A DNA stretch of 55,539 bases from JAGLTN01 sp023135255 (GTDB taxonomy: Bacteria > Planctomycetota > Phycisphaerae > Sedimentisphaerales > Anaerobacaceae): positions 1-55,539 of the forward strand of contig DAOWCP010000003.1 of the NCBI GenBank assembly GCA_030639495.1. Direction: 5' to 3'. A program made the translations under genes and the position numbers. This document shows, one piece after another, positions 17,436 to 25,708 of this stretch. Each line of letters starts with the position of its first letter. The first letter of the stretch is position 1. Under the pieces are notes generated by a model. It was not told the origin of the DNA. It saw nothing but the letters and a program-made list of their open reading frames with translations, and made no database searches.

Positions 17436-19547
17436 ATGAGTAAAACCACTACTCGACGTCAATTTTTAAAGTCGATAAGCCTCTCCGCAGCTGCTCTGTC
17501 ATTAGGCGGATGCTTAAACGAAATACAATGTTCGAAAGCAACAACAGAAAAACCGAACATACTTTTCATCCTGACCGACGATCAGCGATACGACGCCATG
17601 GGCTGCATGGGGCATCCTTTCCTGAAAACCCCAAACATGGACCGGATTCGCAAAGAAGGAGTCCTCTTCAAAAACGCATTCGTAACAACCTCGATCTGCT
17701 CACCAAGCCGTGCAACATTTTTAACCGGCACATACGCACACACTCATGGCGTAATGGCAAACGATATGGGAATCGATGACGACTTTGAAAAAAGAAAATC
17801 ATGCCCACACATTCTCCGCGACAACGCTGGCTATAAAACCGCATACATCGGCAAATGGCACATGAAAGAAACTGACGAGCCAAGGCCTGGCTTCGACTAT
17901 TGGCTCAGCTTTGAAAATCAGGGTGTTTACTTCAACCCCGTACTAAACGAAAACGGCAAAAGATTCAAAAAGCAAGGATACACCACAGACATACTCACCG
18001 ATTACTGCATAGACTGGATCGAAAAAAATGCCGATAGCCCGTTCTGCGCGTACCTCTCGCACAAAGCGGTACATCAGCCCTTCAAACCAGCACCAAGACA
18101 CAATGACCTCTACAGCAACGAAGAAATACCAGCACCCGATAATTTCAGCGACACATACCAGGACAAACCAAACTGGCTAAAAGAAGGTATCGGCGAACAA
18201 ATGACCTATAGAAGCCGGGACTTAAGATCACCAGCCGCAGGCCCAAAAAGAGCGTTCCCCGCTGACAAATGGCAGCCTGACCCAAGACAATGGAACTACT
18301 TCCGCTCCATTAAAGCTGTCGATGACGGAATAGGAAGACTGTTCGATACACTCGAAAAACTCGGCAAACTCGATAACACCATCATCGTATTCGCCGGTGA
18401 CAATGGCTATTTCTGGGGCGAACACAGACTGCTCGACAAAAGACTCGCATACGAAGAATCAATAAGAATACCGCTCCTGATGAGATACCCAAAAAAAATA
18501 AAGAAAAACTCAACCATAGACAAAATGGTTCTCAATATGGATATGGCCCCGACATTGTTGGATTTAGCCGGCACAAAAATCCCGCAACACATGCAAGGAC
18601 AATCAACCATCGGCTTATTCAAAAACCCAAATAGCAAATGGCGAAAAAGTTTCCTCTACGAATACTGGGTTGATGTCTCCTACCCCATGCTCGCACCAAG
18701 AACCTTAGGCGTAAGAACAGATCGCTTCAAATATATAACTTTCCCAGACCTCAATGACATCGATGAACTATATGACTTAAAGAGCGACCCAGGCGAAATG
18801 AAGAACCTCGCCATAGATCAAAAATATAAAAAACAAATCGAAGTAATGAAAGCTGAGCTCAAAAAGCTTCTCAAAGAGCAAGGCTACAAAGAAAACTATT
18901 ACGATACTACCTGCGATAAACCCGATGGCACAATGCTTGATATCAACTGTGACAACATCGAAGGCAACACAATAAAAGACCTCTCCGGCAATTCCAACGA
19001 TGGCGAAATAATAAACGCAATACTGACAAACACCCCAGCTGGAAAAGCTCTGAAATTTGACGGCAACAGCTATATCGATTTCAAACATTCATCAACTCTC
19101 GACCCGTCAAAATGCCCATGGGTAATCGAAGCATTAGTAAAACCAGAACAAGACGGCGTCATTATCGCCCAAGGCGGTGCATCAAGAGGCTATATGATTT
19201 TCATAGAAAACTCCATCCCATCATTTGCTGTCAAAGACGGATACAAACTCTGCATCGCTGACGCAAAACAAAGCTGTATCGGCAAATGGACACACATCGT
19301 AACAATGATAAACGACTGCAAAGCAAAAATATACGTCAATGGCAAATACGTCGACTCACTAACGCTGGCAAGAATGTTCATGAAGAACCCTGCTGAAGGC
19401 CTCCAGTTAGGAAAAGATGCCGGCTCAATGATATTCAAAGAATTCTCATCAAAAAGCTTCATAGGTCTAATGAAATCTGTTAAAATCTACAGGCAGGACT
19501 TCAATGACAAAGATGTGAAAGGTCTTTTCAAGAATATTAAAATCTAA
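17436..19547 (+). CDS. exported sulfatase (formylglycine type) with C-terminal LamG-like domain
   Basis: Hydrolyses a sulfate ester, probably on a polysaccharide, outside the cytoplasm. The N-terminus has a twin-arginine motif (TRRQFLKS) and then LSLGGC, so it may be both Tat-exported and lipid-anchored at that Cys. The sulfatase domain (about residues 38-490) begins NILFILTDDQRYDAMG with metal-binding Asp residues. The ICSPSRATFLTG motif carries the Cys converted to formylglycine; YIGKWHM and AGDNGYFWGEH are later family motifs. Residues about 510-700 form a concanavalin/LamG-like sandwich (DLSGNSNDGEI, LKFDGNSYIDF, YVNGKYVDS). An anaerobic sulfatase-maturing enzyme would be needed; none is in the window. 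It starts 28 bases after the phosphoesterase gene. Confidence 0.94.
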   Translation: MSKTTTRRQFLKSISLSAAALSLGGCLNEIQCSKATTEKPNILFILTDDQRYDAMGCMGHPFLKTPNMDRIRKEGVLFKNAFVTTSICSPSRATFLTGTYAHTHGVMANDMGIDDDFEKRKSCPHILRDNAGYKTAYIGKWHMKETDEPRPGFDYWLSFENQGVYFNPVLNENGKRFKKQGYTTDILTDYCIDWIEKNADSPFCAYLSHKAVHQPFKPAPRHNDLYSNEEIPAPDNFSDTYQDKPNWLKEGIGEQMTYRSRDLRSPAAGPKRAFPADKWQPDPRQWNYFRSIKAVDDGIGRLFDTLEKLGKLDNTIIVFAGDNGYFWGEHRLLDKRLAYEESIRIPLLMRYPKKIKKNSTIDKMVLNMDMAPTLLDLAGTKIPQHMQGQSTIGLFKNPNSKWRKSFLYEYWVDVSYPMLAPRTLGVRTDRFKYITFPDLNDIDELYDLKSDPGEMKNLAIDQKYKKQIEVMKAELKKLLKEQGYKENYYDTTCDKPDGTMLDINCDNIEGNTIKDLSGNSNDGEIINAILTNTPAGKALKFDGNSYIDFKHSSTLDPSKCPWVIEALVKPEQDGVIIAQGGASRGYMIFIENSIPSFAVKDGYKLCIADAKQSCIGKWTHIVTMINDCKAKIYVNGKYVDSLTLARMFMKNPAEGLQLGKDAGSMIFKEFSSKSFIGLMKSVKIYRQDFNDKDVKGLFKNIKI

Positions 19548-19559
19548 CTCTGGTGAAAT

Positions 19560-20045
19560 ATGGAAAATGCTAAAACGCCAACCCAAAGTGCCGTTGAAAC
19601 CAGGTACCTCGTAATGCCTCATCAGGCAAACCCCGCAGGAACTGCTTTCGGTGGTGTAATCGTCAGCTGGATAGATATGATAGCATCAATGGCTGCTCAA
19701 AAACATTGCGGCCGGCAAGTAGTTACCGCCAGCATTGATTCAATAAATTTCAGAAAGCCTATAAATATCGGCGACCACGTAGTCCTCAAAGCTGCTGTAA
19801 ACTACGTCGGTAAAACCTCTATGGAGGTAGGCGTAAAAGTGATAAAAGAAGACCCTTGTACCACCCGACAGGCAATTGCAACCACCGCTCATCTGACTTT
19901 CGTAGGCCTCGATGAAAACAATAAACCATTCCCTGCACCAAAACTGACCCCTGAAACCGAAGACGAAAAACGAAGATATAAAAATGCTCAGCTAAGAGTA
20001 AAAACAAGAAAAGAGCTTCTGGGAAAACTGAAAAACGAAAAATAA
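19560..20045 (+). CDS. hotdog-fold acyl-CoA thioesterase (YciA/BACH-like)
   Basis: A 161-residue cytoplasmic thioesterase that likely hydrolyses acyl-CoA to free acid and CoA. Supporting stretches are TRYLVMPHQANPAGTAFGGV, with the Asn-Pro-x-Gly catalytic region, followed by IVSWIDMIASMAA, VTASIDSINFRKPINIGDHV and TAHLTFVGLDE, typical of the BACH/YciA group. The C-terminal tail is charged. The start overlaps a weak GGTG site and lies 12 bases after the sulfatase stop, so it may be read through from the upstream genes although its role is unrelated. It is convergent with the channel gene. Confidence 0.9.
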   Translation: MENAKTPTQSAVETRYLVMPHQANPAGTAFGGVIVSWIDMIASMAAQKHCGRQVVTASIDSINFRKPINIGDHVVLKAAVNYVGKTSMEVGVKVIKEDPCTTRQAIATTAHLTFVGLDENNKPFPAPKLTPETEDEKRRYKNAQLRVKTRKELLGKLKNEK

Positions 20046-20078
20046 AATTAGCCAGACAACACCCTGAATAACTGCCGG

Positions 20079-21242
20079 TTATCCGCGAGAAAACCTCTTG
20101 GAAAGACAAACAACAAACAATGCTATTAAACTGCCTCCGGCAACCGCCTCGATCATCGAAACTATCCTGCAAAGATTATTCGCGGAAGGGTAAAAATCAC
20201 CATAACCTAAAGTTGTAAAAGTGATCGTACTAAAATATAACCCCTGCAAAAACGAGGGTTCCAAAGACGAGTCACCCACCCTGCCAATAAGCGTCCCTGG
20301 TTGACTATAATAAAATGCGCACAAAACAATAACCAACGCACTTGCAAAAAGAACCCTCGCGGGTCTTTCACCATAACCAAAAAGCAATTTACCCAGAACA
20401 AATTCCGGCAACAGCCTTACAGATGACACCAGCCTTAATATTTTCTTAGCAGGAGAAAGCTTGTCGTAATTACCACGTCCACGAAACTTACCCCAAAGAC
20501 CCGCACACCTTTCCATATAAAAACACTCTCCAGCAAGACCATAATACCCCGCTTCCTGCGCCGATTGTTTTACAAAACGCCAGAAACTCTCATCCTCGCC
20601 ATAATAACTCCTCGCAAAGAAAATCGATTCATAGATCGGCACTGTTCTGCTTGAAGAATAAACCCCGCTAAAATCAATTTCACCCAAAAAACGTACCGAT
20701 GTAAAATTCACACCTTTTGCAAAATGACTATTAGTAAACCGTCCCGAAGATTTAAAAACTGCCGAATCAAATAAACTATAACCATCAAAAATAGTTGTAC
20801 GGAATTTAGCATCTTTATGAAAAACAGATTTTTTAAACGTTGCTACTCCCTCAAAAACACAGCCGTCAAAACCTGCCATACCATCAAAAACAGCATTTCG
20901 AAACCGACCCTGAGCCTTAAAATGTGAGCTGTTAAATACGACATCCGATTTGAATTCTACGGAAATACTATCAGGATCCGACCATGGCGAACTAAAAACC
21001 ACATTGTCCTCAAAAACACATTTATCAAACACAATAGACTGAGCCAAAACAATTTTCTTTACACCATCGATCTCTGAAAACTCAAGCAAATCAATAGCAA
21101 ATTTTTCCTCAGCCACAAAGAGACGATTAACATCAAGCACCCCCGTCACAACACACTGGCTAAGCTTGATATCCTCATTAGAAGCTATCGCCTGAAGCAA
21201 ATGAGTAGCCGACACATTTTGTTTTTCTCTTTCAAATGCCAT
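20079..21242 (-). CDS. pentapeptide-repeat protein fused to a two-helix potassium channel
   Basis: Residues about 60-210 form a pentapeptide-repeat-like beta-helix with Phe spaced every five residues (FDKCVFEDNVVF, FNSSHFKAQGRF, FRTTIFDGYSLF, FTNSHFAKGVNF). Residues about 285-385 form an ion-channel module: one helix (ARVLFASALVIVLCAFYYS), a pore loop ending in the potassium selectivity filter TLGYGDFYP, and a second helix (EAVAGGSLIALFVVCLS). The channel should assemble as a tetramer in the inner membrane with the helix-shaped domain in the cytoplasm, possibly as a sensor. No RCK or cyclic-nucleotide domain is present. The start lacks a strong Shine-Dalgarno site. The gene lies just downstream of the PfkB kinase gene on the same strand (3-base gap). 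Confidence 0.85.
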   Translation of the reverse strand: MAFEREKQNVSATHLLQAIASNEDIKLSQCVVTGVLDVNRLFVAEEKFAIDLLEFSEIDGVKKIVLAQSIVFDKCVFEDNVVFSSPWSDPDSISVEFKSDVVFNSSHFKAQGRFRNAVFDGMAGFDGCVFEGVATFKKSVFHKDAKFRTTIFDGYSLFDSAVFKSSGRFTNSHFAKGVNFTSVRFLGEIDFSGVYSSSRTVPIYESIFFARSYYGEDESFWRFVKQSAQEAGYYGLAGECFYMERCAGLWGKFRGRGNYDKLSPAKKILRLVSSVRLLPEFVLGKLLFGYGERPARVLFASALVIVLCAFYYSQPGTLIGRVGDSSLEPSFLQGLYFSTITFTTLGYGDFYPSANNLCRIVSMIEAVAGGSLIALFVVCLSKRFSRG

Positions 21243-21245
21243 ATC

Positions 21246-22214
21246 TTACTGTACAGACCCAAAATCCTGACGTTGCAGCAATTCTATAATTTCCGTTTTA
21301 CTTGGCAATGCTTCCACAGAACCAAATTTAGTACAAGCCAGCGCCCCAGCAGCCGATGCGAACTTAACCCCGCTGACAATATCACCGCCTACTGCGCAAA
21401 ACGCCGCCAACGCTCCCGCAAAAGCATCTCCCGCGCCACTCTGATCCACAAGATCAACATCAAATGCCTTTACATGGCTGCTGTCATTCCTGTCGACTAT
21501 CATACACCCACGTCTGCCCATGGTAATTATCGCAGTATTTACTCCCCTTGCAATAAGATCAGAGCCGATTAACTTTGCGACCCTCATATTAGCATCCACA
21601 CTTTCAGTAATATCTGCCGCCTCATAAAGATTTGGTATCACAATATCCGCAGAAAAATACTCCGCAGGCAGCTGCTGACTCTCCTTGCCAACTTGCCCCA
21701 AAGGATGCGCAGGGTCCAGGATCACTTTAGTACCATGCGCCGAAGCACAAAGCAAAGCCTCCCTGACTGCCTCATCAGGCAATTGGCCATGTATCAAACA
21801 TATATCCGCCTCCGAGATAACCGCGTCAGCCTGCTTAATATCCGATGCCAGCAGAGAACTGTTAGCACCGAAATATGTCAATGCGGTATTATCCCCCGCC
21901 GCGTTCACTATTGTCACTATACAACCAGTATTTTTAGCGGATACTGTATTAAGATAACCAATGTTAATACCGTATTCCTCGAGATTCTTCTTCAACATCT
22001 CTGCGGCACTACCGTTACCAACTTTACCGATCAGATAAACCTCACATCCGCAAAGTGCTGCCTGAATCGCCTGAGCAGGTCCAGGTCCGGAAATCGAATA
22101 AGAAAGTGCTGACCCAACCAACGATTCCCCAGGCAAAGGAACCCGGTCACACTTAATTGCCATATCAATATAGCAGCCACCCACAACAACTATCTTAGGA
22201 CTCTTTCCTGTCAT
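21246..22214 (-). CDS. PfkB-family carbohydrate kinase (ribokinase-like)
   Basis: A 322-residue sugar or nucleoside kinase that phosphorylates a hydroxymethyl group with ATP. The N-terminal motif is VVVGGCYIDMAIKCDRVPLP; the C-terminal PfkB signature is DVDLVDQSGAGDAFAGALAA, holding the catalytic base Asp in GAGD and the anion hole. CSASAHGTKVILDPAHPL is a typical middle strand. The ATG at 22214 is preferred over a frame reaching 22271, because a GGGGAT site lies about 7 bases upstream and the family starts with the glycine motif. The specific sugar is unknown. It is followed by the channel gene. Confidence 0.9.
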   Translation of the reverse strand: MTGKSPKIVVVGGCYIDMAIKCDRVPLPGESLVGSALSYSISGPGPAQAIQAALCGCEVYLIGKVGNGSAAEMLKKNLEEYGINIGYLNTVSAKNTGCIVTIVNAAGDNTALTYFGANSSLLASDIKQADAVISEADICLIHGQLPDEAVREALLCASAHGTKVILDPAHPLGQVGKESQQLPAEYFSADIVIPNLYEAADITESVDANMRVAKLIGSDLIARGVNTAIITMGRRGCMIVDRNDSSHVKAFDVDLVDQSGAGDAFAGALAAFCAVGGDIVSGVKFASAAGALACTKFGSVEALPSKTEIIELLQRQDFGSVQ

Positions 22215-22376
22215 AATTATCCCCAAAAATCCATTTAAGAACAAGTATAACCACCAAAAATACAAATGCAAAACTTTTTTCCACCTACATCAGCCAACTA
22301 CGCTGCCCGGAAAAAAAGCCAAACAGGCCGACATCATATCCGCCAGCCCATTTATAAAATCAATAATCAGCCAAAA

Positions 22377-22877
22377 CTATTCGCTAATAACCTTAGCACT
22401 GTCAATAATAACAGGCTCTGTGGGCACATCTTCATGAAATCCACACCTGCCGCTCTCAACACCAGCAATAGAATCAACCGTATCCATCCCCTCAACAACC
22501 TTGCCAAATACCGCATAACCCGGATTACCAGACGAAGCATTCAAAAAATCGTTATCTTTCAGGTTAATAAAAAACTGAGCCGTAGCACTATCAGGATCGT
22601 TGGTCCTGGCCATCGCAAGAGTTCCTCTGTCATTCTTCAAACCATTTGAACCCTCATTGACTATCGGCGACTTAGTTTTCTTCTCTTTCATATCAACATC
22701 GAACCCGCCGACCTGAATCATAAAATCAGGTATAACACGGTGAAAGATCACCCCGTCAAAAAACTTATCTTCAACATAACCAAGAAAGTTCTTAACTGTA
22801 ACAGGTGCCTTTTCCTCGTCAAGCTCAATAACAATGTCACCGAAATTAGTTTTCAATTCTACTTTTTTTACTGCCAT
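22377..22877 (-). CDS. cytoplasmic cyclophilin-type peptidyl-prolyl cis-trans isomerase
   Basis: A 166-residue cyclophilin accelerating prolyl isomerisation in proteins. Family stretches are IELDEEKAPVTVKNFL, DGVIFHRVIPDFMIQ with the catalytic Arg, NGLKNDRGTLAMARTNDPDS, TAQFFINLKDNDFLN and GYAVFGKVVEGMD. The usual GGD after the catalytic segment reads VGGFD. No signal peptide, unlike the neighbouring paralogue at 22970, so this is probably the cytoplasmic member. The two genes are 92 bases apart on the same strand and look like a duplication. Confidence 0.95.
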   Translation of the reverse strand: MAVKKVELKTNFGDIVIELDEEKAPVTVKNFLGYVEDKFFDGVIFHRVIPDFMIQVGGFDVDMKEKKTKSPIVNEGSNGLKNDRGTLAMARTNDPDSATAQFFINLKDNDFLNASSGNPGYAVFGKVVEGMDTVDSIAGVESGRCGFHEDVPTEPVIIDSAKVISE

Positions 22878-22969
22878 AAAATATATCTTTCTTAAAACAA
22901 ATTATACCCTTCCGGGTAATTCCAATACCAGCGAACAAACGAAATACGAAGAGTCGCGATAGCAAAAAC

Positions 22970-23608
22970 TCAATTGTCAGTGGTACGCTTCTTTTTAATA
23001 ACTCTCGCAGTCTTTATTATCACAGGCTCAACAGGAACATCAGCTTTGCCCTTGTATGTCCTTGTCTTAACCGCCGCGATCTTATCAACAACATCCATAC
23101 CCTTTATAACCTTGCCGAATACTGCATACCCGGCACTTTTGCCCTTAACGTAATTAAGGAAATTATTATTTTTATGATTAATAAAAAACTGAGATGTAGC
23201 ACTATCAGGATTATTCGTCCTTGCCATAGCAATCGTACCGAGATTATTTTTCAACCCATTAGAAGCCTCATTTTTTATAGGCTTATGAGTCTCCTTACGT
23301 TTCATATCCGCAGCAAAACCACCTCCCTGAACCATAAAACCTTTTATAACACGATGAAAAATAACCCCGTCATAAAATTTCTCATCAACATAACGCAGGA
23401 AATTTTTAACCGTTATAGGTGCCTTCTCCGCATTAAGCTCAAGAACTATCTCACCCATATTAGTCTCAAGCTTCACCTTGACCAGCTTAGATGCAGCCTT
23501 CTTCTCATCCGTAGGATGATCTGCCTTCTTATCATTATCCGCAGCAAAAACCACCCCAGCCGCAAGAAACACAACCAACATCAAAACTAAACTAATTTTA
23601 CGAATCAT
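22970..23608 (-). CDS. exported cyclophilin-type peptidyl-prolyl cis-trans isomerase
   Basis: A paralogue of the gene at 22377, with a Sec signal peptide (MIRKISLVLMLVVFLAAGVV, then Phe-Ala), a Lys-rich linker and a cyclophilin domain from about residue 45. It has DGVIFHRVIKGFMVQGG, GTIAMARTNNPDS and SQFFINHKNNNFLN. It probably helps fold envelope proteins. The ATG at 23608 is chosen because AGGAG lies ten bases upstream and it gives a clean signal peptide; a longer frame to 23638 has no site. The C-terminal tail is basic (KKKRTTDN). A 160-bp palindromic repeat lies just upstream. Confidence 0.93.
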   Translation of the reverse strand: MIRKISLVLMLVVFLAAGVVFAADNDKKADHPTDEKKAASKLVKVKLETNMGEIVLELNAEKAPITVKNFLRYVDEKFYDGVIFHRVIKGFMVQGGGFAADMKRKETHKPIKNEASNGLKNNLGTIAMARTNNPDSATSQFFINHKNNNFLNYVKGKSAGYAVFGKVIKGMDVVDKIAAVKTRTYKGKADVPVEPVIIKTARVIKKKRTTDN

Positions 23609-23645
23609 AAAACCTGTTCTCCTAAAATTATTTTTCAAAATTCAT

Positions 23646-23805
23646 TAGAGCATTTTAATATTTTCTGTTCGCATTTATGGCGTCGTGAGGACGAGGTTGG
23701 CAAAGAAGAAAACGCAACCCTACTTGTTGTAGGGTGAGTATTTCTGATGCCGCCAGCCGAAGCCACAACAGGCATAAAGCGAACACGAAAAATTAAACTG
23801 CTCTA
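23646..23805. repeat. 160-bp TA-flanked palindromic repeat, family 1, copy 1
   Basis: This element starts after TA with GAGCATTTTAATATTTTC and ends with the near-complement before TA. The outer inverted repeats match at about 28 of 33 positions, by eye. Inside, GGTTGGC pairs with GCCAGCC, and the tip is ACCCTAC-TTGTT-GTAGGGT. Copy 2 (49504-49662) has the same ends and length but a different tip that still pairs. It looks like a MITE-type non-autonomous element. Its right end supplies the stop codon of the oxidoreductase gene at 23803. Confidence 0.8.
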
Positions 23806-24807
23806 ATCCCAACTATGCTCTTTAAGTGACTGCAATATCATTTCTGCACATTCCATAGCAGCCAACCCTTCCTCGACACTAACCTCAGGCCTCGAAGACC
23901 CATCCGCAACCGCCTGCAAAAATGATTCCTGCTCAACACGCAAAGGCTCACGGTCATCTATCTTAAGTTCCTCAATATGCAAAAGTTCAGGCCAGTTAAC
24001 CGACATGAAATTAAAATTCTTTTCTCTCTTCTTCTCTCGAATCCACTCAACAACATTAACATTCTCGCCTGCTTTTATAACAATTCCGTACTTCTTAAAA
24101 TAGTCCACACTAAGATACGCCTGCTTGCTGAAAACACGAACTTTCCTCTCCGTCTTGAGCGCAAGCCTTGAAGCAGTGATATTAGCGATACAACCGTTCT
24201 CAAAAATTATCCTCGCATTACAAATATCTTCTTGCTCTTCAATAACATTAACACCGATCGCCTCAACCCGTTTAATCTTACTATTAGCCATGGACAAAAT
24301 AATATCGATATCATGGATCATCACATCAAGAACAACACCAACATCCATCGACCTGAACGGATACGGACTGATGCGGTTCGCCTCGATAAACTTAGGCTCA
24401 ATATCAAGCCTCTTCATCGCCTGCACTACAGGGTTACACCTCTCCGAATGCCCAACCGCCACTACCACTCCATACTCCCTGGAAAGCTCAACAATCTTCC
24501 TGCCCTGCTCAACTGACGCTGCCAAAGGCTTTTCGATCATTACCGCAATCTTATTTTTTATCAGAAACTCCGCGATCTCCATATGATATATTGTCGGCGT
24601 AGATATCGTTACCGCGTCAACCTTACCAACCAGCTCTTTGTAATCATAATAAGCCTGGCATTTATATTTTTTAGCAAGCTTCTCAGCTTTTTTTAAATCG
24701 TTGTCAACAATCGCAACCAACTCACTGTTGTCAAGGCTGTCATAAACCTTAGTGTGAATCGCCCCCATCTTGCCCGCACCGACAACTGCTGTCCGTAATT
24801 TACTCAT
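23803..24807 (-). CDS. Gfo/Idh/MocA-family NAD(P)-dependent oxidoreductase
   Basis: A 334-residue oxidoreductase with an N-terminal Rossmann domain (TAVVGAGKMGAIHTKVYD) and the conserved MIEKPLAAS strand with the catalytic-region Lys. The motif VGHSERCNP and the C-terminal alpha/beta domain, with RISPYPFRSMDVGVVLDVMI then HDID, fit sugar dehydrogenases. It is the last gene of the lipid A/BamA cluster, right after lpxA. In some bacteria such a neighbour (GnnA) oxidises UDP-GlcNAc at C3 before amination, but no aminotransferase (GnnB) is next to it here, so that role is only a suggestion. The ATG at 24807 has GGAG ten bases upstream. The last Asp codon and the TAG overlap a repeat end. Confidence 0.88.
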   Translation of the reverse strand: MSKLRTAVVGAGKMGAIHTKVYDSLDNSELVAIVDNDLKKAEKLAKKYKCQAYYDYKELVGKVDAVTISTPTIYHMEIAEFLIKNKIAVMIEKPLAASVEQGRKIVELSREYGVVVAVGHSERCNPVVQAMKRLDIEPKFIEANRISPYPFRSMDVGVVLDVMIHDIDIILSMANSKIKRVEAIGVNVIEEQEDICNARIIFENGCIANITASRLALKTERKVRVFSKQAYLSVDYFKKYGIVIKAGENVNVVEWIREKKREKNFNFMSVNWPELLHIEELKIDDREPLRVEQESFLQAVADGSSRPEVSVEEGLAAMECAEMILQSLKEHSWD

Positions 24808-24867
24808 CAAGATATATCTCCGTTGCCCTGCTGACCGCTTAAACCACCATCAGGGACTTGGTTAAAA

Positions 24868-25674
24868 TTAATCCCTGAATGTCTCAAGATATCTGCCGAA
24901 TCTGTGCTTATTGCTGTTAACAATAACCTCTATCATCTTCCTGACATTATCATCGATCCAATCTTCCTTAACCAATGCGTTCGCATTTTCCAGCAAACTG
25001 CCGCCTTTGCGATAAAGCATCTTATAAGCACGCATCACGTTTTTCTGCGCCTGCTCATCAAGACCAGCCCTGGAAAGACCACGCTTATTAACACCGCGGA
25101 CTTTCGGCGGATAATGACCGCTTATGATAACAAAAGGAGGCACATCATGATTGATACCTGCCATACCCGCAGCATAACACCAACTACCGACAACAATAAA
25201 CTGATGCAGCAAAACCATACCGCTAAACCAAACACCTGTACCTATATGGCAATGCCCGCTTATCTGGACATAATTGCTCATAACTATCATATCCTCAAGA
25301 ATACAGTCATGACCAATATGAACACCTATCATAAAAAGGTTATTATTGCCAATCTTAGTTAAACCATCTTTGTGCATACTCGGATGTATTGTCACCTGCT
25401 CACGAATTGAATTACCGTCACCGATCTCAAGCTTACCGATTCCACTATCATCGGTCATCCCAAGTATCTGAGGCCAACCACCTATACTGCAATTGGGAAA
25501 AAAGTGATTGTCTTTTCCAATCTTCACATCCTTACCAACTACAACATTAGCTTCAAAAACGCTGCCGCTGCCGACCTCAACACCGCTGGCAATAACACAA
25601 TTAGGCCCAACTTTAACGTCATCTGCTAACTTAACATCCGTACTAATAATTGCACTGTTGTGTATCTGACTCAT
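24868..25674 (-). CDS. lpxA: UDP-N-acetylglucosamine acyltransferase
   Basis: LpxA transfers 3-hydroxyacyl from ACP to UDP-GlcNAc, the first lipid A step, in the cytoplasm. It forms a left-handed beta-helix from hexapeptide repeats (for example VGPNCVIASGVEVGSGSVFE). The catalytic His is in MIGVHIGHDC, followed by SNYVQISGHCHIGTGVWFSG, and the C-terminal helical part has KRGLSRAGLDEQAQKNVMRA. The 268-residue length is normal. ATG at 25674 is preferred over TTG at 25686. A GGAGG lies further upstream than usual for this ATG and very close for the TTG. lpxC-fabZ precedes it by about 35 bases. Confidence 0.95.
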   Translation of the reverse strand: MSQIHNSAIISTDVKLADDVKVGPNCVIASGVEVGSGSVFEANVVVGKDVKIGKDNHFFPNCSIGGWPQILGMTDDSGIGKLEIGDGNSIREQVTIHPSMHKDGLTKIGNNNLFMIGVHIGHDCILEDMIVMSNYVQISGHCHIGTGVWFSGMVLLHQFIVVGSWCYAAGMAGINHDVPPFVIISGHYPPKVRGVNKRGLSRAGLDEQAQKNVMRAYKMLYRKGGSLLENANALVKEDWIDDNVRKMIEVIVNSNKHRFGRYLETFRD

Positions 25675-25708
25675 TTTATATCTCAATAACCTCCAACAAA
25701 GTTAAAAA

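Noticed and set aside
22904..22950. Possible degenerate family 2 repeat beginning TATACCCTTCCGGGTA
   Set aside because: Only about 16 bases resemble the right end; the rest of the element and the opposite end are not found.
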